Shown: positions 14,631 to 23,880 of the stretch, piece after piece
Layout of the letters: the number at the start of each line of letters is the position of its first letter
Numbering within the stretch: position 1 is the stretch's first letter
Assembly (NCBI GenBank): GCA_902782595.1
Contig: CACZNW010000045.1
Coordinates: 1-29,001 of the forward strand
Length of the DNA stretch: 29,001 nt
DNA from: an uncultured Methanobrevibacter sp.
GTDB lineage: Archaea > Methanobacteriota > Methanobacteria > Methanobacteriales > Methanobacteriaceae
Direction: 5' to 3'
The notes under the pieces: generated by a model
The model's database searches: none
Told to the model about the DNA's origin: nothing
What the model saw: only the letters and a program-made list of their open reading frames with translations
Translations under genes and position numbers: made by a program

Positions 14631-15419
14631 ATGAAAGAAGTATCACAAGAAATGTTTGATTACATTAACCGACAGCTAGATAAAATCGAAAAACAGCACA
14701 ATATTGAAATATTATACTGTGTTGAAGCGGGCAGCCGTGGTTGGGGTTTTTCAAATGAAGAATCTGATTATGATATAAGATTCATCTTTAAAAGACCCTT
14801 AAATGACTATTTTACAATTAACCAGAAAAGTGATACAATTGATTATTTTGATGGGGATTTGGACTTTGTCGGCTGGGATATCCGGAAAGCCCTGCATCTG
14901 CACTGGAAAAGTAATCCTAACCTGAGGGAGTGGATGAAACAGAAAATTGTATATCGCGGAAATTGTGAATTCCTAGACGACCTGCCTCCATTCAGTCCAG
15001 TTACCCTGAAATACCATTACGGAAGCCTTGCCTATAATAACTGGAAGAGATATGTTGTCGGTGCAAAAAATGAAATGAATAAAAAGGTAACCAAAAGATA
15101 CATGTATGCCATAAGATGCATACTGGCATGGATTTTGATTGATGAAGGCAGGGATGCACCTATTCAGATTGATGAGTTGATGAAATGCTTCATTGATAGC
15201 GGTCAAATCGGTACACGATTATATGCAGACATATTAATGCTGACCAGTTATTACAAAAGCAACTGCCGGAAAAATAAACCTGACGAGCGAGCGATTGAAA
15301 ATATAACTACATTCATTAATGCATATATCGAAATAATGAAAGCAGACAAACCGAAAATGGAAGAGTTAAGTGATATTGAAATATACAATGACAGGTTCAG
15401 AAAAATAGTTTTAGAATAA
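14631..15419 (+). CDS. YcgL-type predicted nucleotidyltransferase
   Basis: A 262-residue member of the DNA polymerase beta superfamily (COG3541/YcgL type). The active-site signature GSRGWGFSNEESDYDIRF is at 34-51: the GS motif binds the nucleotide, and Asp46 and Asp48 should bind two metals. The helical C-terminal part (KRYMYAIRCILAWIL and onward) is typical of the family. The enzyme is predicted to transfer a nucleotide to an unknown acceptor. Members occur alone or near defence and phage genes, but no HEPN partner or defence gene is visible here. GGAGGAGATAAG precedes the ATG. Confidence 0.85.
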   Translation: MKEVSQEMFDYINRQLDKIEKQHNIEILYCVEAGSRGWGFSNEESDYDIRFIFKRPLNDYFTINQKSDTIDYFDGDLDFVGWDIRKALHLHWKSNPNLREWMKQKIVYRGNCEFLDDLPPFSPVTLKYHYGSLAYNNWKRYVVGAKNEMNKKVTKRYMYAIRCILAWILIDEGRDAPIQIDELMKCFIDSGQIGTRLYADILMLTSYYKSNCRKNKPDERAIENITTFINAYIEIMKADKPKMEELSDIEIYNDRFRKIVLE

Positions 15420-15452
15420 GAGAGTGTTTTTATATTTTCCAAACTGTTTTAA

Positions 15453-15815
15453 TCATTCTATTTCGCTTAATCTCTTTTTGAAATGGTCATTTTTACTGCA
15501 GTTGTTGATGGCCTTTTTCAAAATGTCCCTTTCACTTTCAGCATCACCCTGCTTTTGATAAATCTCAATAAGTGCTTCATAGGCTTTTTGAGAATCCGGC
15601 AATGTGAAAATAACCTGTCTGTAAAGTTCGATAGCCTCATCAAATTCCCCCAAATCCTTCAGATAGTTAGCTTCATTCATTACATGAGATACATTTTTTA
15701 ATTTTCCTTCCTCTTTTTTAGGTTTGATTTTACCTTCAACATTTTTTAATTTATCGAAAATATCTCCTGCAGCCTGACTGTCAAAATTTTCTCCAACTTT
15801 TCTTTCTTCACTCAT
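15453..15815 (-). CDS. Small TPR-repeat protein
   Basis: About 120 residues with the ATG at 15815. An upstream in-frame GTG (15824) is unlikely to be the start because that triplet belongs to the ribosome binding site AGGTGAT. The N-terminal 40 residues are charged and probably disordered. Residues about 43-118 form two tetratricopeptide repeats (ANYLKDLGEFDEAIELYRQV; AYEALIEIYQKQGDAESERD), a protein-binding module. The ribosome binding site overlaps the stop codon of the TSUP gene, so the pair is translationally coupled. The partner is unknown. Confidence 0.8.
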   Translation of the reverse strand: MSEERKVGENFDSQAAGDIFDKLKNVEGKIKPKKEEGKLKNVSHVMNEANYLKDLGEFDEAIELYRQVIFTLPDSQKAYEALIEIYQKQGDAESERDILKKAINNCSKNDHFKKRLSEIE

Positions 15816-15824
15816 TACTATCAC

Positions 15825-16634
15825 CTACGGTAAAATTCCAAGCATTTTTAATGCCATGTACAATACCAGTATTGAAAATATAATCTTTAACTTCTTTTGA
15901 GGAACTTTATGAGCAAATTTTGCACCGACTGATGCCATTGGAACTGAAAAAGCAGCAATAAATGCAAAATTAATGAGACTTACATAACCTACAGAATAGG
16001 GAAATGTACTGACTCCCCAACCTGAAATCATATAGGATAAAAATCCTCCGATTGCCGTTAGGCAAATGAAAATCGATGAGGTTCCTATCGCCTCTATCAT
16101 TGAGAATCCGAGAAGTGCTGTTAAGAGAGCTATTAAAAATATTCCTCCTCCAACACCCAGAAGCCCTGATGAAAATCCCACAACAAGACCAATGATTCCG
16201 GCAGTGATTAAATTAAATGGTATTCTAGCCTTTTCTCTTTCCTTATTGATATTAACAATATTGTTAACTGTAATGAACAATAACAGAAGACCGAATATTA
16301 TTTCCAATACTCTTGAAGGCAATGAGGATGCGACAAATCCTCCTACAATGCCTCCGATTATTCCGAATATGCCCAATCGAATTCCAGGCTGTATAATATT
16401 ATCCATTGTTCTGGTGTGCCTGTATGCTCCGCTCAGTGATGTCGGAACAATAATAGCCAAACTGGTACCGAATGATATTAATATTGCCAGATCAGGTTCA
16501 ACACCAATGTATTTTAATAAAAAGTATTGCAGAGGTACGATTAAAAATCCTCCGCCAACGCCCAAAAGTCCTGATGCAAAACCTGCACATATTCCTATCA
16601 GCATTAATCCTATGAGATATTCAATTGGAAACAT
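15825..16634 (-). CDS. TSUP (TauE/SafE) family permease
   Basis: About 269 residues and eight membrane helices in two homologous halves. Each half starts with the family motif: SGLLGVGGGFLIVPLQYF near 20-37 and SGLLGVGGGIFLIALL in the second half. TSUP proteins move sulfite, sulfoacetate and other small organic or sulfur anions across the cytoplasmic membrane; the substrate cannot be read from sequence. The start is ATG 16634, with TTG directly before it. There is no Shine-Dalgarno, but a TATA-like element lies at the distance expected for a leaderless mRNA. The TPR gene downstream is coupled to it. Confidence 0.9.
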   Translation of the reverse strand: MFPIEYLIGLMLIGICAGFASGLLGVGGGFLIVPLQYFLLKYIGVEPDLAILISFGTSLAIIVPTSLSGAYRHTRTMDNIIQPGIRLGIFGIIGGIVGGFVASSLPSRVLEIIFGLLLLFITVNNIVNINKEREKARIPFNLITAGIIGLVVGFSSGLLGVGGGIFLIALLTALLGFSMIEAIGTSSIFICLTAIGGFLSYMISGWGVSTFPYSVGYVSLINFAFIAAFSVPMASVGAKFAHKVPQKKLKIIFSILVLYMALKMLGILP

Positions 16635-16654
16635 CAATTAAAATATTGTATGCT

Positions 16655-16664
16655 TATTATAAAT
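16655..16664 (-). promoter_or_regulatory. Candidate TATA box of the TSUP gene, implying a leaderless mRNA
   Basis: On the minus strand TTTATAATAA lies 21-30 bases before the ATG at 16634. Archaeal transcription from it would begin at or next to the start codon, which agrees with the missing ribosome binding site. Confidence 0.4.
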
Positions 16665-16843
16665 ATCAGTTATCATTTGTTGTTCATGCACTCTTAACTA
16701 AAAATATGAAATCTTAAAACTCATGAAAGAATACACATGATTATATACAAACAAATAATCACAGAATCTCTCAAATAATGCAGATATGATAATGTAAAGC
16801 AACATTAACTTTAATAGCTATTAAATACAAATATATAAATGTT

Positions 16844-19681
16844 ATGAAAAAATTGTTGTTGATTGTTTTAATCTTTTTAGTTATAGGTGCCGTCAGTGCT
16901 CATGATGATACAAATAGCACCGCAGACCCTATACTCAAAGATACAGAATATAATACAGACATCGACGATGAAGACGGAATAATGGAAGTTGAAGAAAACG
17001 ATTATATTTCCGTTGAGGTCAAAGCCAATGAAGCCTGGAGTCTGAATGTTTATATTGACAGACATAACTCCACACTCAATGGTGAAATCAACAATGCAAC
17101 CTATGACCAGGTTGATATTCCTACAAGCGTTATGATTGACGGCAAGGAAATGCCCCTGAGTTTGGGAAAACATAATATCATCTATGAATTCAGATTCATA
17201 AATACCACTTCAATATATAAGCCTGACGCATCCATCACCGATTCCGGCATGTATTTTGACTTTGATTTTATCCGAACAAGCAAAAACCCGCAAAATTCAA
17301 TTTACAGATTCAGCTCAGAGTTTAACGTTATCAAAAGTGTGGAACCGAAATCAGCCACATTCAATTTAGAAGAGATTAATATAAGCCACACCGAGTCACT
17401 CCCATTTGAGTTAAACGGAATAAAAACCGGCGAAGTAAATATTTATCTTGACGGAACATTCTTTAAATCATTTGAAATTGACGAAAATAATGATGAAGAG
17501 GAAATTGACACCACCAAGTTGGTGGTAGGTTCTTATAATCTTATCTGCATACTAGAAACAGATAAAGTCTACGGTGAATATAATATTAAGGCAGATACTT
17601 CAGATTCAATGATTAATATTAATTTCATTAAATCCAAAACCCTTTATACACCAAACAGATATATGGTCACAATCAATACCACTTTAAACATTTGCGAATT
17701 TCCAGAATTGGATATAATCCCTGTGGATGCACCCTCCGTTAATATAACTTACACCAGAAGCATCCCAGTATGCTTTGAAGGTGACCGGGGAGGAGACCTT
17801 ACTGTATATATTGATGGTGAAAAAGTTTATGACAACTCCATCCTTTTCTCATGGCAGGATACCTGCTATATACCTACAAAGGATGCGGGCGGAAATTATT
17901 TTGATGAAGGAACTCATGACCTTAAATTTGAATTCGTATCCTCAGACAAGTATACCAGTTTCAATCCAAAAATAACATGGCGCAACAATGCTTTAGTATT
18001 TAACTTTGCGGATTCAGAGGACTGGAATACCTTTTTAAATGAAAAATATGTGATAAATACAAAACTGAACATAATCAATAAAAACACACAGTTCATTCCA
18101 ATAGATTCACAGGCTAGTGTAAACATTGTTCACACAAACGACATAAAACTCAAAATTGACGGTTTAGTTAATTATAATCTGACCGTTTTTGTCGACGACA
18201 TTGAAATCTATGACGGCCACACAAATAATAATGCAATCAACATTAAAACATTCTTTGCAAGATCATCCATTGAGGAAACAAATGAAAGAGACATCCAAAC
18301 CGGTAGCCACAGCATAAGATTTGAGTTTGAATCCCCATACACATATGATGCTGATGCAGAATTTAAAGACAATGTAATGCATTTTAAATTCAACCAGAAA
18401 GATTCCGACATTAACCCGAATGGCGTTCACTATCAGTTAAACACCACCCTAACAGTTAGGGAAAAGGATAAGACCGTCCATATTCTAAACGTGAAAAACA
18501 ATACCTACTTTGACGATACTGAGTTTATTGTTAAAATGGATTTATATGAACCCGAAAGTGATGATGACTGGGAGGTCGGAGATGCAATAGGTACACAGGA
18601 TGTCGGAATCATTGTAAGCGATGAAAATGGAGTTGTCTACATTGGGGATGACTTGATGAATGTTTACGAACAGTTGAAGTGGAATCATGATTTTGAAAAT
18701 GAATTGCTGCCTAAAGCCGGAACATACACTATGAAAATCATCAACTTGGCAGACAATACTTATGATACCTCATCATTTACCGTTAAAAAGGCGAGCAGGA
18801 GTTTCAATAGGAAATATTCTTCAGATGACTTCAATGTTTTATTCACACTTGATTTTTCAGCCTGCAGGGAAGATTTAAATGACCTCTGTTATATTACCCT
18901 GGACGGTAAAGAAAAAGTAATTCATGTGAAAAAAGCTTTAGACAAAAGCAAAAAAGAAGTTCTTTTTAAAGACATAGACCCTGGAGATTACACCGCAACC
19001 TTTACCCTTAAAGGAAATGAAATATATAAAGACGTTACCTTAAAATCAAAGGTCACCGTGAAAAAAGAATCTCCAAAAATCACTTATCGCCATAATGGTG
19101 AAAACAGCCTTAAACTTACAATTGACATCGGCCAATCCAAAACTGATGCAGTCTTGACTGTAAGTGCAGGTGGAGAACAGAAGAAATTTACAATAGACAA
19201 AAACACCAAACATCTCACAGTTAAATTCGATGATTTAAAATCAGGTTATTACAATGTTGAAATAGACTTCCGAGGCAATGAGAGATATACCTCAAAAACA
19301 CTCACCACCTCAATTCAAATCACCGGAAAGTCAGAATTCCCGGCAACAGAACCTGCTGACGATAATCATAAAAAAGGACATGGCGTTGGAAACAATACCG
19401 GAGGAATCGGCACCGGCAGCGGAAATTCTAATGCAACAGGTAGCGGAAACGGCACATACAATGGAAAAATAACATTTAACGGCAAAGGATTTAACGGAGA
19501 TTTGGGTTCACAGGGAAGCGGACATGGTGAGCAGGCCAAAAGTTATGAAATAACCAAAAATATCAGAAAAATCGATGAAAATACCGATACATTATTAATA
19601 TTTTTAATCATCACATCCATACTTCTACTTTTAAGTTTCATATATGAAAGACATGAAAATGATGAATCAGAGGAGTATTAG
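16844..19681 (+). CDS. Adhesin-like surface protein with Ig-like repeats and C-terminal anchor
   Basis: A 945-residue exported protein. It has a signal peptide (about 1-19, ending GAVSA) and an acidic linker. Four related modules of about 130-140 residues follow, each with a strand motif like NLTVFVDDIEIYDG or DLTVYIDGEKVYDN and a closing TTLNI or TKLNI motif. Two or more shorter Ig-like domains come next (FTLDFSACREDLNDLCYITL region to about 840). A Gly/Asn/Ser-rich linker (about 845-905) precedes a membrane helix (about 913-932) and a charged tail. It should be a wall-spanning adhesin anchored in the membrane. The ligand is unknown. A related protein follows in tandem, 165 bases downstream. 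Confidence 0.8.
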   Translation: MKKLLLIVLIFLVIGAVSAHDDTNSTADPILKDTEYNTDIDDEDGIMEVEENDYISVEVKANEAWSLNVYIDRHNSTLNGEINNATYDQVDIPTSVMIDGKEMPLSLGKHNIIYEFRFINTTSIYKPDASITDSGMYFDFDFIRTSKNPQNSIYRFSSEFNVIKSVEPKSATFNLEEINISHTESLPFELNGIKTGEVNIYLDGTFFKSFEIDENNDEEEIDTTKLVVGSYNLICILETDKVYGEYNIKADTSDSMININFIKSKTLYTPNRYMVTINTTLNICEFPELDIIPVDAPSVNITYTRSIPVCFEGDRGGDLTVYIDGEKVYDNSILFSWQDTCYIPTKDAGGNYFDEGTHDLKFEFVSSDKYTSFNPKITWRNNALVFNFADSEDWNTFLNEKYVINTKLNIINKNTQFIPIDSQASVNIVHTNDIKLKIDGLVNYNLTVFVDDIEIYDGHTNNNAINIKTFFARSSIEETNERDIQTGSHSIRFEFESPYTYDADAEFKDNVMHFKFNQKDSDINPNGVHYQLNTTLTVREKDKTVHILNVKNNTYFDDTEFIVKMDLYEPESDDDWEVGDAIGTQDVGIIVSDENGVVYIGDDLMNVYEQLKWNHDFENELLPKAGTYTMKIINLADNTYDTSSFTVKKASRSFNRKYSSDDFNVLFTLDFSACREDLNDLCYITLDGKEKVIHVKKALDKSKKEVLFKDIDPGDYTATFTLKGNEIYKDVTLKSKVTVKKESPKITYRHNGENSLKLTIDIGQSKTDAVLTVSAGGEQKKFTIDKNTKHLTVKFDDLKSGYYNVEIDFRGNERYTSKTLTTSIQITGKSEFPATEPADDNHKKGHGVGNNTGGIGTGSGNSNATGSGNGTYNGKITFNGKGFNGDLGSQGSGHGEQAKSYEITKNIRKIDENTDTLLIFLIITSILLLLSFIYERHENDESEEY

Positions 19682-19772
19682 TTTGACACTATTTTTTCAT
19701 TTAATACCATATTGCTCCAATCTTTTCACAACAACGAAAAAATACTCAAAATCTGTTTTAAAAAAATTCAAT

Positions 19773-19783
19773 GTTATATATTA
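19773..19783 (+). promoter_or_regulatory. Candidate TATA box of the second tandem adhesin gene
   Basis: GTTATATATTA lies about 65-75 bases before the ATG at 19847 and after the end of the first adhesin gene. It suggests that the second gene has its own promoter. Confidence 0.35.
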
Positions 19784-19846
19784 CTTCATTGAAATATAAT
19801 ATTATATCAGACAACTAATCGAATAAAAACATAGAGTTGTTATATT

Positions 19847-22624
19847 ATGAATATAAAAAAGATAATGATTATAACATTTCTGCTGCTGGCAGTTTTGACA
19901 ATTGGTGCCGTTAGTGCAGCAGATGCTGATGCTGCATCGGATAATCTGAATGCCACTGAAGATGCAGACATCATAAATGATTATGACATCGACGAACATT
20001 ATATCGATGTGAATGAAGAGGAAATCCAACTTGATGAAAACGAAATTGATTATGATGATGAAGAGTATATTGCATCCATAACATTGCCAAAAAATACAAA
20101 AAAAGGCAGTTTCAAAATCTTCAACGGTGAAGAGGTAGTTGCATCCCTGAAGGTTGATGCTGATGATGATGACCATTGGGAAAAAGATGGTGGAATTTTA
20201 GAGGGTACTATATATTTGAACGATTTTGATTTAACCAAAGTTCATGATGGAGATATGCTCTCATTTAAATTCTTTGAAACAGATGGAGGACATCCAGTTG
20301 ACATTTTTACAACAGTGTGCAAAGTTAATTTAACCAATTCAACCCTGCAATTAATTGTAATTTATGACGGCCTGACAGAAGATGATGTTGATATTCAGGT
20401 CAGCAATATTAACATCAACAAACCGAATGAAAATTTCACTTACGTTGATGTTGCACAAAAAACAGGAATTTTCATAATAACAGTAGGTGATGATAACGAT
20501 GTAGAGATATTTAAAGAGGATTTAAACACTACCTCAAGACCTTACGTTAAAATTAGGGATGACGATGACAATCAATTTTATAGATTCGGCTTTTCATTTA
20601 CTGACTTAAACAATTACATTGCTCAAAATATCAATGGATATACATTCAATGATTTAGTTAACAAAAGAATTATCTCCTCCGGAGATGACATTTATTTCGA
20701 CCTCTGTGAAAGTGATGGTGAAACTGAAATATATACCAAACAAATGACTTTTACTCTAACTTCCGATGAAATCCTATTTAATGGCGAAGATGTTGAAGTT
20801 GACTATATGGATTTGGAAGTTATCATGTACGGAGCATGGCAGGAAAAAGCTTTACTTGAGTATATAATTAGTATAGATATTGAAAGTTGTGAAATTGTAA
20901 TTTATCTTGATGATAATGACACTCCTGCATTTAAAAAATCATTAACACCTGATGAATCAGATGAGGATTATGATGATGAAGAGACATATCATTATATTGT
21001 CTACATTGGTGATTTAAACATAACCAAAGCGGGCAAATATATAATACGTGAGTATCTCAACAATGACAAAGGAAAACCTATATATCATTATGATTACGAG
21101 GACCCTGAAATTTTAGAATTATATGACCCTCAAACCATAACTGTAGATAATGTGACTGTTAATGTCAATCCAATTCCTACATCAATCAGCAGCAATGAAA
21201 CTTTAATTACAATTGACGGTGCTGCCAGTGAAGATGATGAGATTTTAATATATGTTGATGAAAATAAACAGCCACTCACATTTAAACTCAGTGACTGCAG
21301 AAAAGATGAAAATGAAAATTATATCCTTAAATCCAAGGAATTAAATCTTAAAATTGGAGTGCATAATTTAAATGTTACATATAAAGGAGTTAATTTATCT
21401 GCCAAAGTTGAATTAATCAGCAATATTTTTATTGAACTTAATGAAACAGTTTACACCACATTCAATGAAAATTTTGTTTACATCAGTGCAGATGATGAAG
21501 AAGAAGATGGATCAGGAATTCTTGCCTATGACGGTGAAGTTAATTTAACAATAATGGACAAAAATGGGATTATAGCTACTTTGGAAAAAGATATCGAGGA
21601 ATTAAGTTACGAAGAAAACTTAGATGCTCGTGTAATAAGCACTAAAGACATTGATGCTGAATTAAATGGAACATATACTGTTGTTGTAAGATATTTCAAT
21701 GACAATATAGGTATGACTCAAACTGAAGGCAATGTAACCTTCAGATCATTTGATTCAAAAGAGTATGGAACCTCAATTAAAAATAAAGTTAAAAATAAAA
21801 ATGACTCTGTAATCACATTCACAAACATTACTCGAGATTACGCAATCACAGTTGAAATTGATGGAAATACCGCTGCCAAAATCGGCAAAAATGATTTAAG
21901 CCTTGATTTGGAAAAACAAGCTTATTATATAAAATATGATAAACTGGGAAACCTTACAGAAGGGTATCATTCAATAAAAGTATCCATTGATTCCAAAAAA
22001 ACTGGCAAAATAGAGTTGGCCAATGGAAACATCCTCGTTGATTTGGAAGAGGATATTGATCCTTCATTAACAATTGCCATTGCCAACATTGAAGAGGGCA
22101 ATGCGGCCAATGCAGTAATTACAACCAATTCCGCATTCAGTGGAGATGTTATAGTACAGGTTGCAGACAGAAATTACACCGTCAAGGTCGTTAAAGGTCA
22201 TGGAAACACTTCAATTACAGGTTTAGCAGTGAATAAATACATTGCAACTGCATTCCTTAAATATGACGGAGCATTTAAGGACAGTGTTAAAACCACCACA
22301 TTTGAAGTAACTTCCAAAACGGTTACTGATTCCAAAAAATCACCAGTCATTAAACTGACTTTAAAAAAGGTTAAGATTAAAAAATCCGCCAAAAAGCTTG
22401 TATTGAGGGCAACCCTAAAAATAAACGGCAAAGCCAAAAAAGGTTTAAAAGTTATTTTCAAGTTCAAAGGCAAAAAATACGTGAAAAAAACAAACAAAAA
22501 AGGTGTTGCAAAAGTAATAATTAAGAAAAAAGTACTTAAAAAACTCAAAGTCGGTAAAAAAGTCACCTACTTGGCGAAATATGATAACATAACAAAGAAA
22601 CGTACTGTAAAAGTTAGAAAATAA
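19847..22624 (+). CDS. Adhesin-like secreted protein with lysine-rich C-terminal domain
   Basis: A 925-residue exported protein. The signal peptide (about 1-24, ending GAVSAAD) is like that of its neighbour. The next 40 or so residues are extremely acidic, followed by repeated Ig-like modules rich in Asp and Glu (for example NININKPNENFTYVDVAQK; EIVIYLDDNDTPAFKKSL). The last 95 or so residues (from about 830) are an Ig-like domain packed with lysine, with motifs KSAKKLVLRATLKINGKAKK and GLKVIFKFKGKKY. There is no C-terminal membrane helix, so wall retention may rely on this cationic domain. Similar lysine-rich ends are common in Methanobrevibacter adhesin-like proteins. The binding role is inference. 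A hairpin terminator directly follows the gene. Confidence 0.82.
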   Translation: MNIKKIMIITFLLLAVLTIGAVSAADADAASDNLNATEDADIINDYDIDEHYIDVNEEEIQLDENEIDYDDEEYIASITLPKNTKKGSFKIFNGEEVVASLKVDADDDDHWEKDGGILEGTIYLNDFDLTKVHDGDMLSFKFFETDGGHPVDIFTTVCKVNLTNSTLQLIVIYDGLTEDDVDIQVSNININKPNENFTYVDVAQKTGIFIITVGDDNDVEIFKEDLNTTSRPYVKIRDDDDNQFYRFGFSFTDLNNYIAQNINGYTFNDLVNKRIISSGDDIYFDLCESDGETEIYTKQMTFTLTSDEILFNGEDVEVDYMDLEVIMYGAWQEKALLEYIISIDIESCEIVIYLDDNDTPAFKKSLTPDESDEDYDDEETYHYIVYIGDLNITKAGKYIIREYLNNDKGKPIYHYDYEDPEILELYDPQTITVDNVTVNVNPIPTSISSNETLITIDGAASEDDEILIYVDENKQPLTFKLSDCRKDENENYILKSKELNLKIGVHNLNVTYKGVNLSAKVELISNIFIELNETVYTTFNENFVYISADDEEEDGSGILAYDGEVNLTIMDKNGIIATLEKDIEELSYEENLDARVISTKDIDAELNGTYTVVVRYFNDNIGMTQTEGNVTFRSFDSKEYGTSIKNKVKNKNDSVITFTNITRDYAITVEIDGNTAAKIGKNDLSLDLEKQAYYIKYDKLGNLTEGYHSIKVSIDSKKTGKIELANGNILVDLEEDIDPSLTIAIANIEEGNAANAVITTNSAFSGDVIVQVADRNYTVKVVKGHGNTSITGLAVNKYIATAFLKYDGAFKDSVKTTTFEVTSKTVTDSKKSPVIKLTLKKVKIKKSAKKLVLRATLKINGKAKKGLKVIFKFKGKKYVKKTNKKGVAKVIIKKKVLKKLKVGKKVTYLAKYDNITKKRTVKVRK

Positions 22625-22655
22625 GGATTCAATTCCTTATTTTACTTTTTTTTTA
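22620..22655 (+). terminator. Hairpin and T-tract terminator after the second adhesin gene
   Basis: A perfect 8-bp stem (AATAAGGA / TCCTTATT, loop TTCAAT) overlaps the stop codon. It is followed by TTACTTTTTTTTT. This is a textbook intrinsic terminator layout and ends the adhesin transcription unit. Confidence 0.7.
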
Positions 22656-22685
22656 GATTTCATCCAAATAATCATTTGAACATCT

Positions 22686-22746
22686 GATTCACATTTAACA
22701 TCAGATATTGATGTGAGATACAATCTGATTTGAACTCATGTGAATC
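22686..22746. repeat. Nested inverted repeats upstream of the 22790 membrane-protein gene
   Basis: GATTCACAT (22686-22694) and ATGTGAATC (22738-22746) are perfect 9-bp complements. Inside them, ACATCA (22698-22703) pairs with TGATGT (22709-22714), and another ATGTGA is at 22711-22716. The array lies between a terminator and the next start codon, so a set of operator sites is possible. An RNA structure is the alternative. Confidence 0.4.
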
Positions 22747-22789
22747 CCCAAACATCATTTATTTAAAGTATTAATTTTAAACTATTGTT

Positions 22790-23875
22790 ATGAAAGTTAA
22801 TAAAACTGTTTTAGTAGGATTAATATTTATCTTCCTTGCAGGATTAATCTTTATAACAGATATTTTCAATCCGGTTATAAGACCAGTTACATATCTGTTT
22901 TTAATGGGTTCATCCAAAGGAAAAGACATATTATTCTTTGGTATTTTAGGATTATTATTAATATTATCCCAGTCAATCAAAAAAGACCTGAATACCACCA
23001 AGTATCTGAAAATTTCAATTGTGATTGGAGCTGTTTTATTAATTTCAGGCATTCTACTGGAAGTTATTTTCAGACTGCAAATGGGCATTGGACTTAACAC
23101 TGTATTATGCAGCATGACTAATGGCATGAGTTCCACAAGCATATTGCACACTCATATGTTAAAGTCCATTTTGGGAGAGGTTATAACTCAGATAATTGGT
23201 CCTTTTATTCAAGGAGATATCAATACCGGTGTTGGTCTATATCAGTATGTCCCAGGTTTTTCGTTTTTGGTAGTTTTGCTTTTACCGGTTTTATTTACAA
23301 CAATCGTTTTAGCATCCTCAAAAAGACCATGGCCAACAACTTTTCTTCTCGCATTCTCTTCCAGTTGTCTTTTTATTGGAATAATCGACGGAGGAATGTT
23401 TGCAACCCCTTCATATTTCGGAATCTTCGGACTTTATTTTATCTATAGAGACGGTTATTATTTAAATTACTATATTGGAACCCTGCTTAGAGATGAGCAC
23501 CTGCTTGCACAAAACAAATTGATTAAACCATGTTACCTCAATCGTGATTTTAAAAAACTGAGACTGACTTTTAACCGCTTTTTGGTTTGTTTTGCAGTTA
23601 TCGCAGTGATATTTTTACGATTCACAATTGCTTTTGCAGGTGCAGAACCGGATTATTATACTGTGGATGTCGCAAATCCAACTGGAGAAATCGATTTGGG
23701 AAACGTAACTGACAAAATAATTGATTTAAAGCATGACAATACTTTAAATAAAACAACATACCACATTGACTCCGACTATAACGAAATGGAACTGATTAAT
23801 GATTTGAAAGTTCCCCTGAACAATTCGTGTGAATATTACACCGTTTCATGGAACGTATACTCCTACCTGAACTGA
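22790..23875 (+). CDS. Unrecognised polytopic membrane protein
   Basis: 361 residues. About six hydrophobic helices are visible: about 7-27, 45-60, 73-92, 153-176, 182-212 and 287-305. After the last helix, a polar C-terminal domain of about 55 residues (from AGAEPDYYTVDVANP) is probably outside the cell. A basic loop (RDFKKLRLTFNR) before the last helix is likely cytoplasmic. The family is not recognised and I propose no function. There is no Shine-Dalgarno; TTATTTAAAG at about 22760-22769 lies 20-30 bases before the ATG, compatible with a leaderless mRNA. The DMT transporter gene follows directly and is probably co-transcribed. Confidence 0.75.
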   Translation: MKVNKTVLVGLIFIFLAGLIFITDIFNPVIRPVTYLFLMGSSKGKDILFFGILGLLLILSQSIKKDLNTTKYLKISIVIGAVLLISGILLEVIFRLQMGIGLNTVLCSMTNGMSSTSILHTHMLKSILGEVITQIIGPFIQGDINTGVGLYQYVPGFSFLVVLLLPVLFTTIVLASSKRPWPTTFLLAFSSSCLFIGIIDGGMFATPSYFGIFGLYFIYRDGYYLNYYIGTLLRDEHLLAQNKLIKPCYLNRDFKKLRLTFNRFLVCFAVIAVIFLRFTIAFAGAEPDYYTVDVANPTGEIDLGNVTDKIIDLKHDNTLNKTTYHIDSDYNEMELINDLKVPLNNSCEYYTVSWNVYSYLN

Positions 23876-23880
23876 TTGAT

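Noticed and set aside
14631..15824. Toxin-antitoxin pair formed by the nucleotidyltransferase and the TPR gene
   Set aside because: The genes are convergent, the TPR gene is coupled to the permease, and there is no HEPN or toxin-like domain.
16066..16641. Plus-strand ORF of 191 codons
   Set aside because: It lies fully antisense to the TSUP permease, whose repeated family motifs are unmistakable. Proline/isoleucine-rich content is an antisense artefact.
22198..22566. Minus-strand ORF of 122 codons rich in Phe, Leu and Thr
   Set aside because: It is the antisense of the lysine-rich AAA/AAG codons of the adhesin's end, which read as Phe and Leu in reverse. It is not a membrane protein gene.
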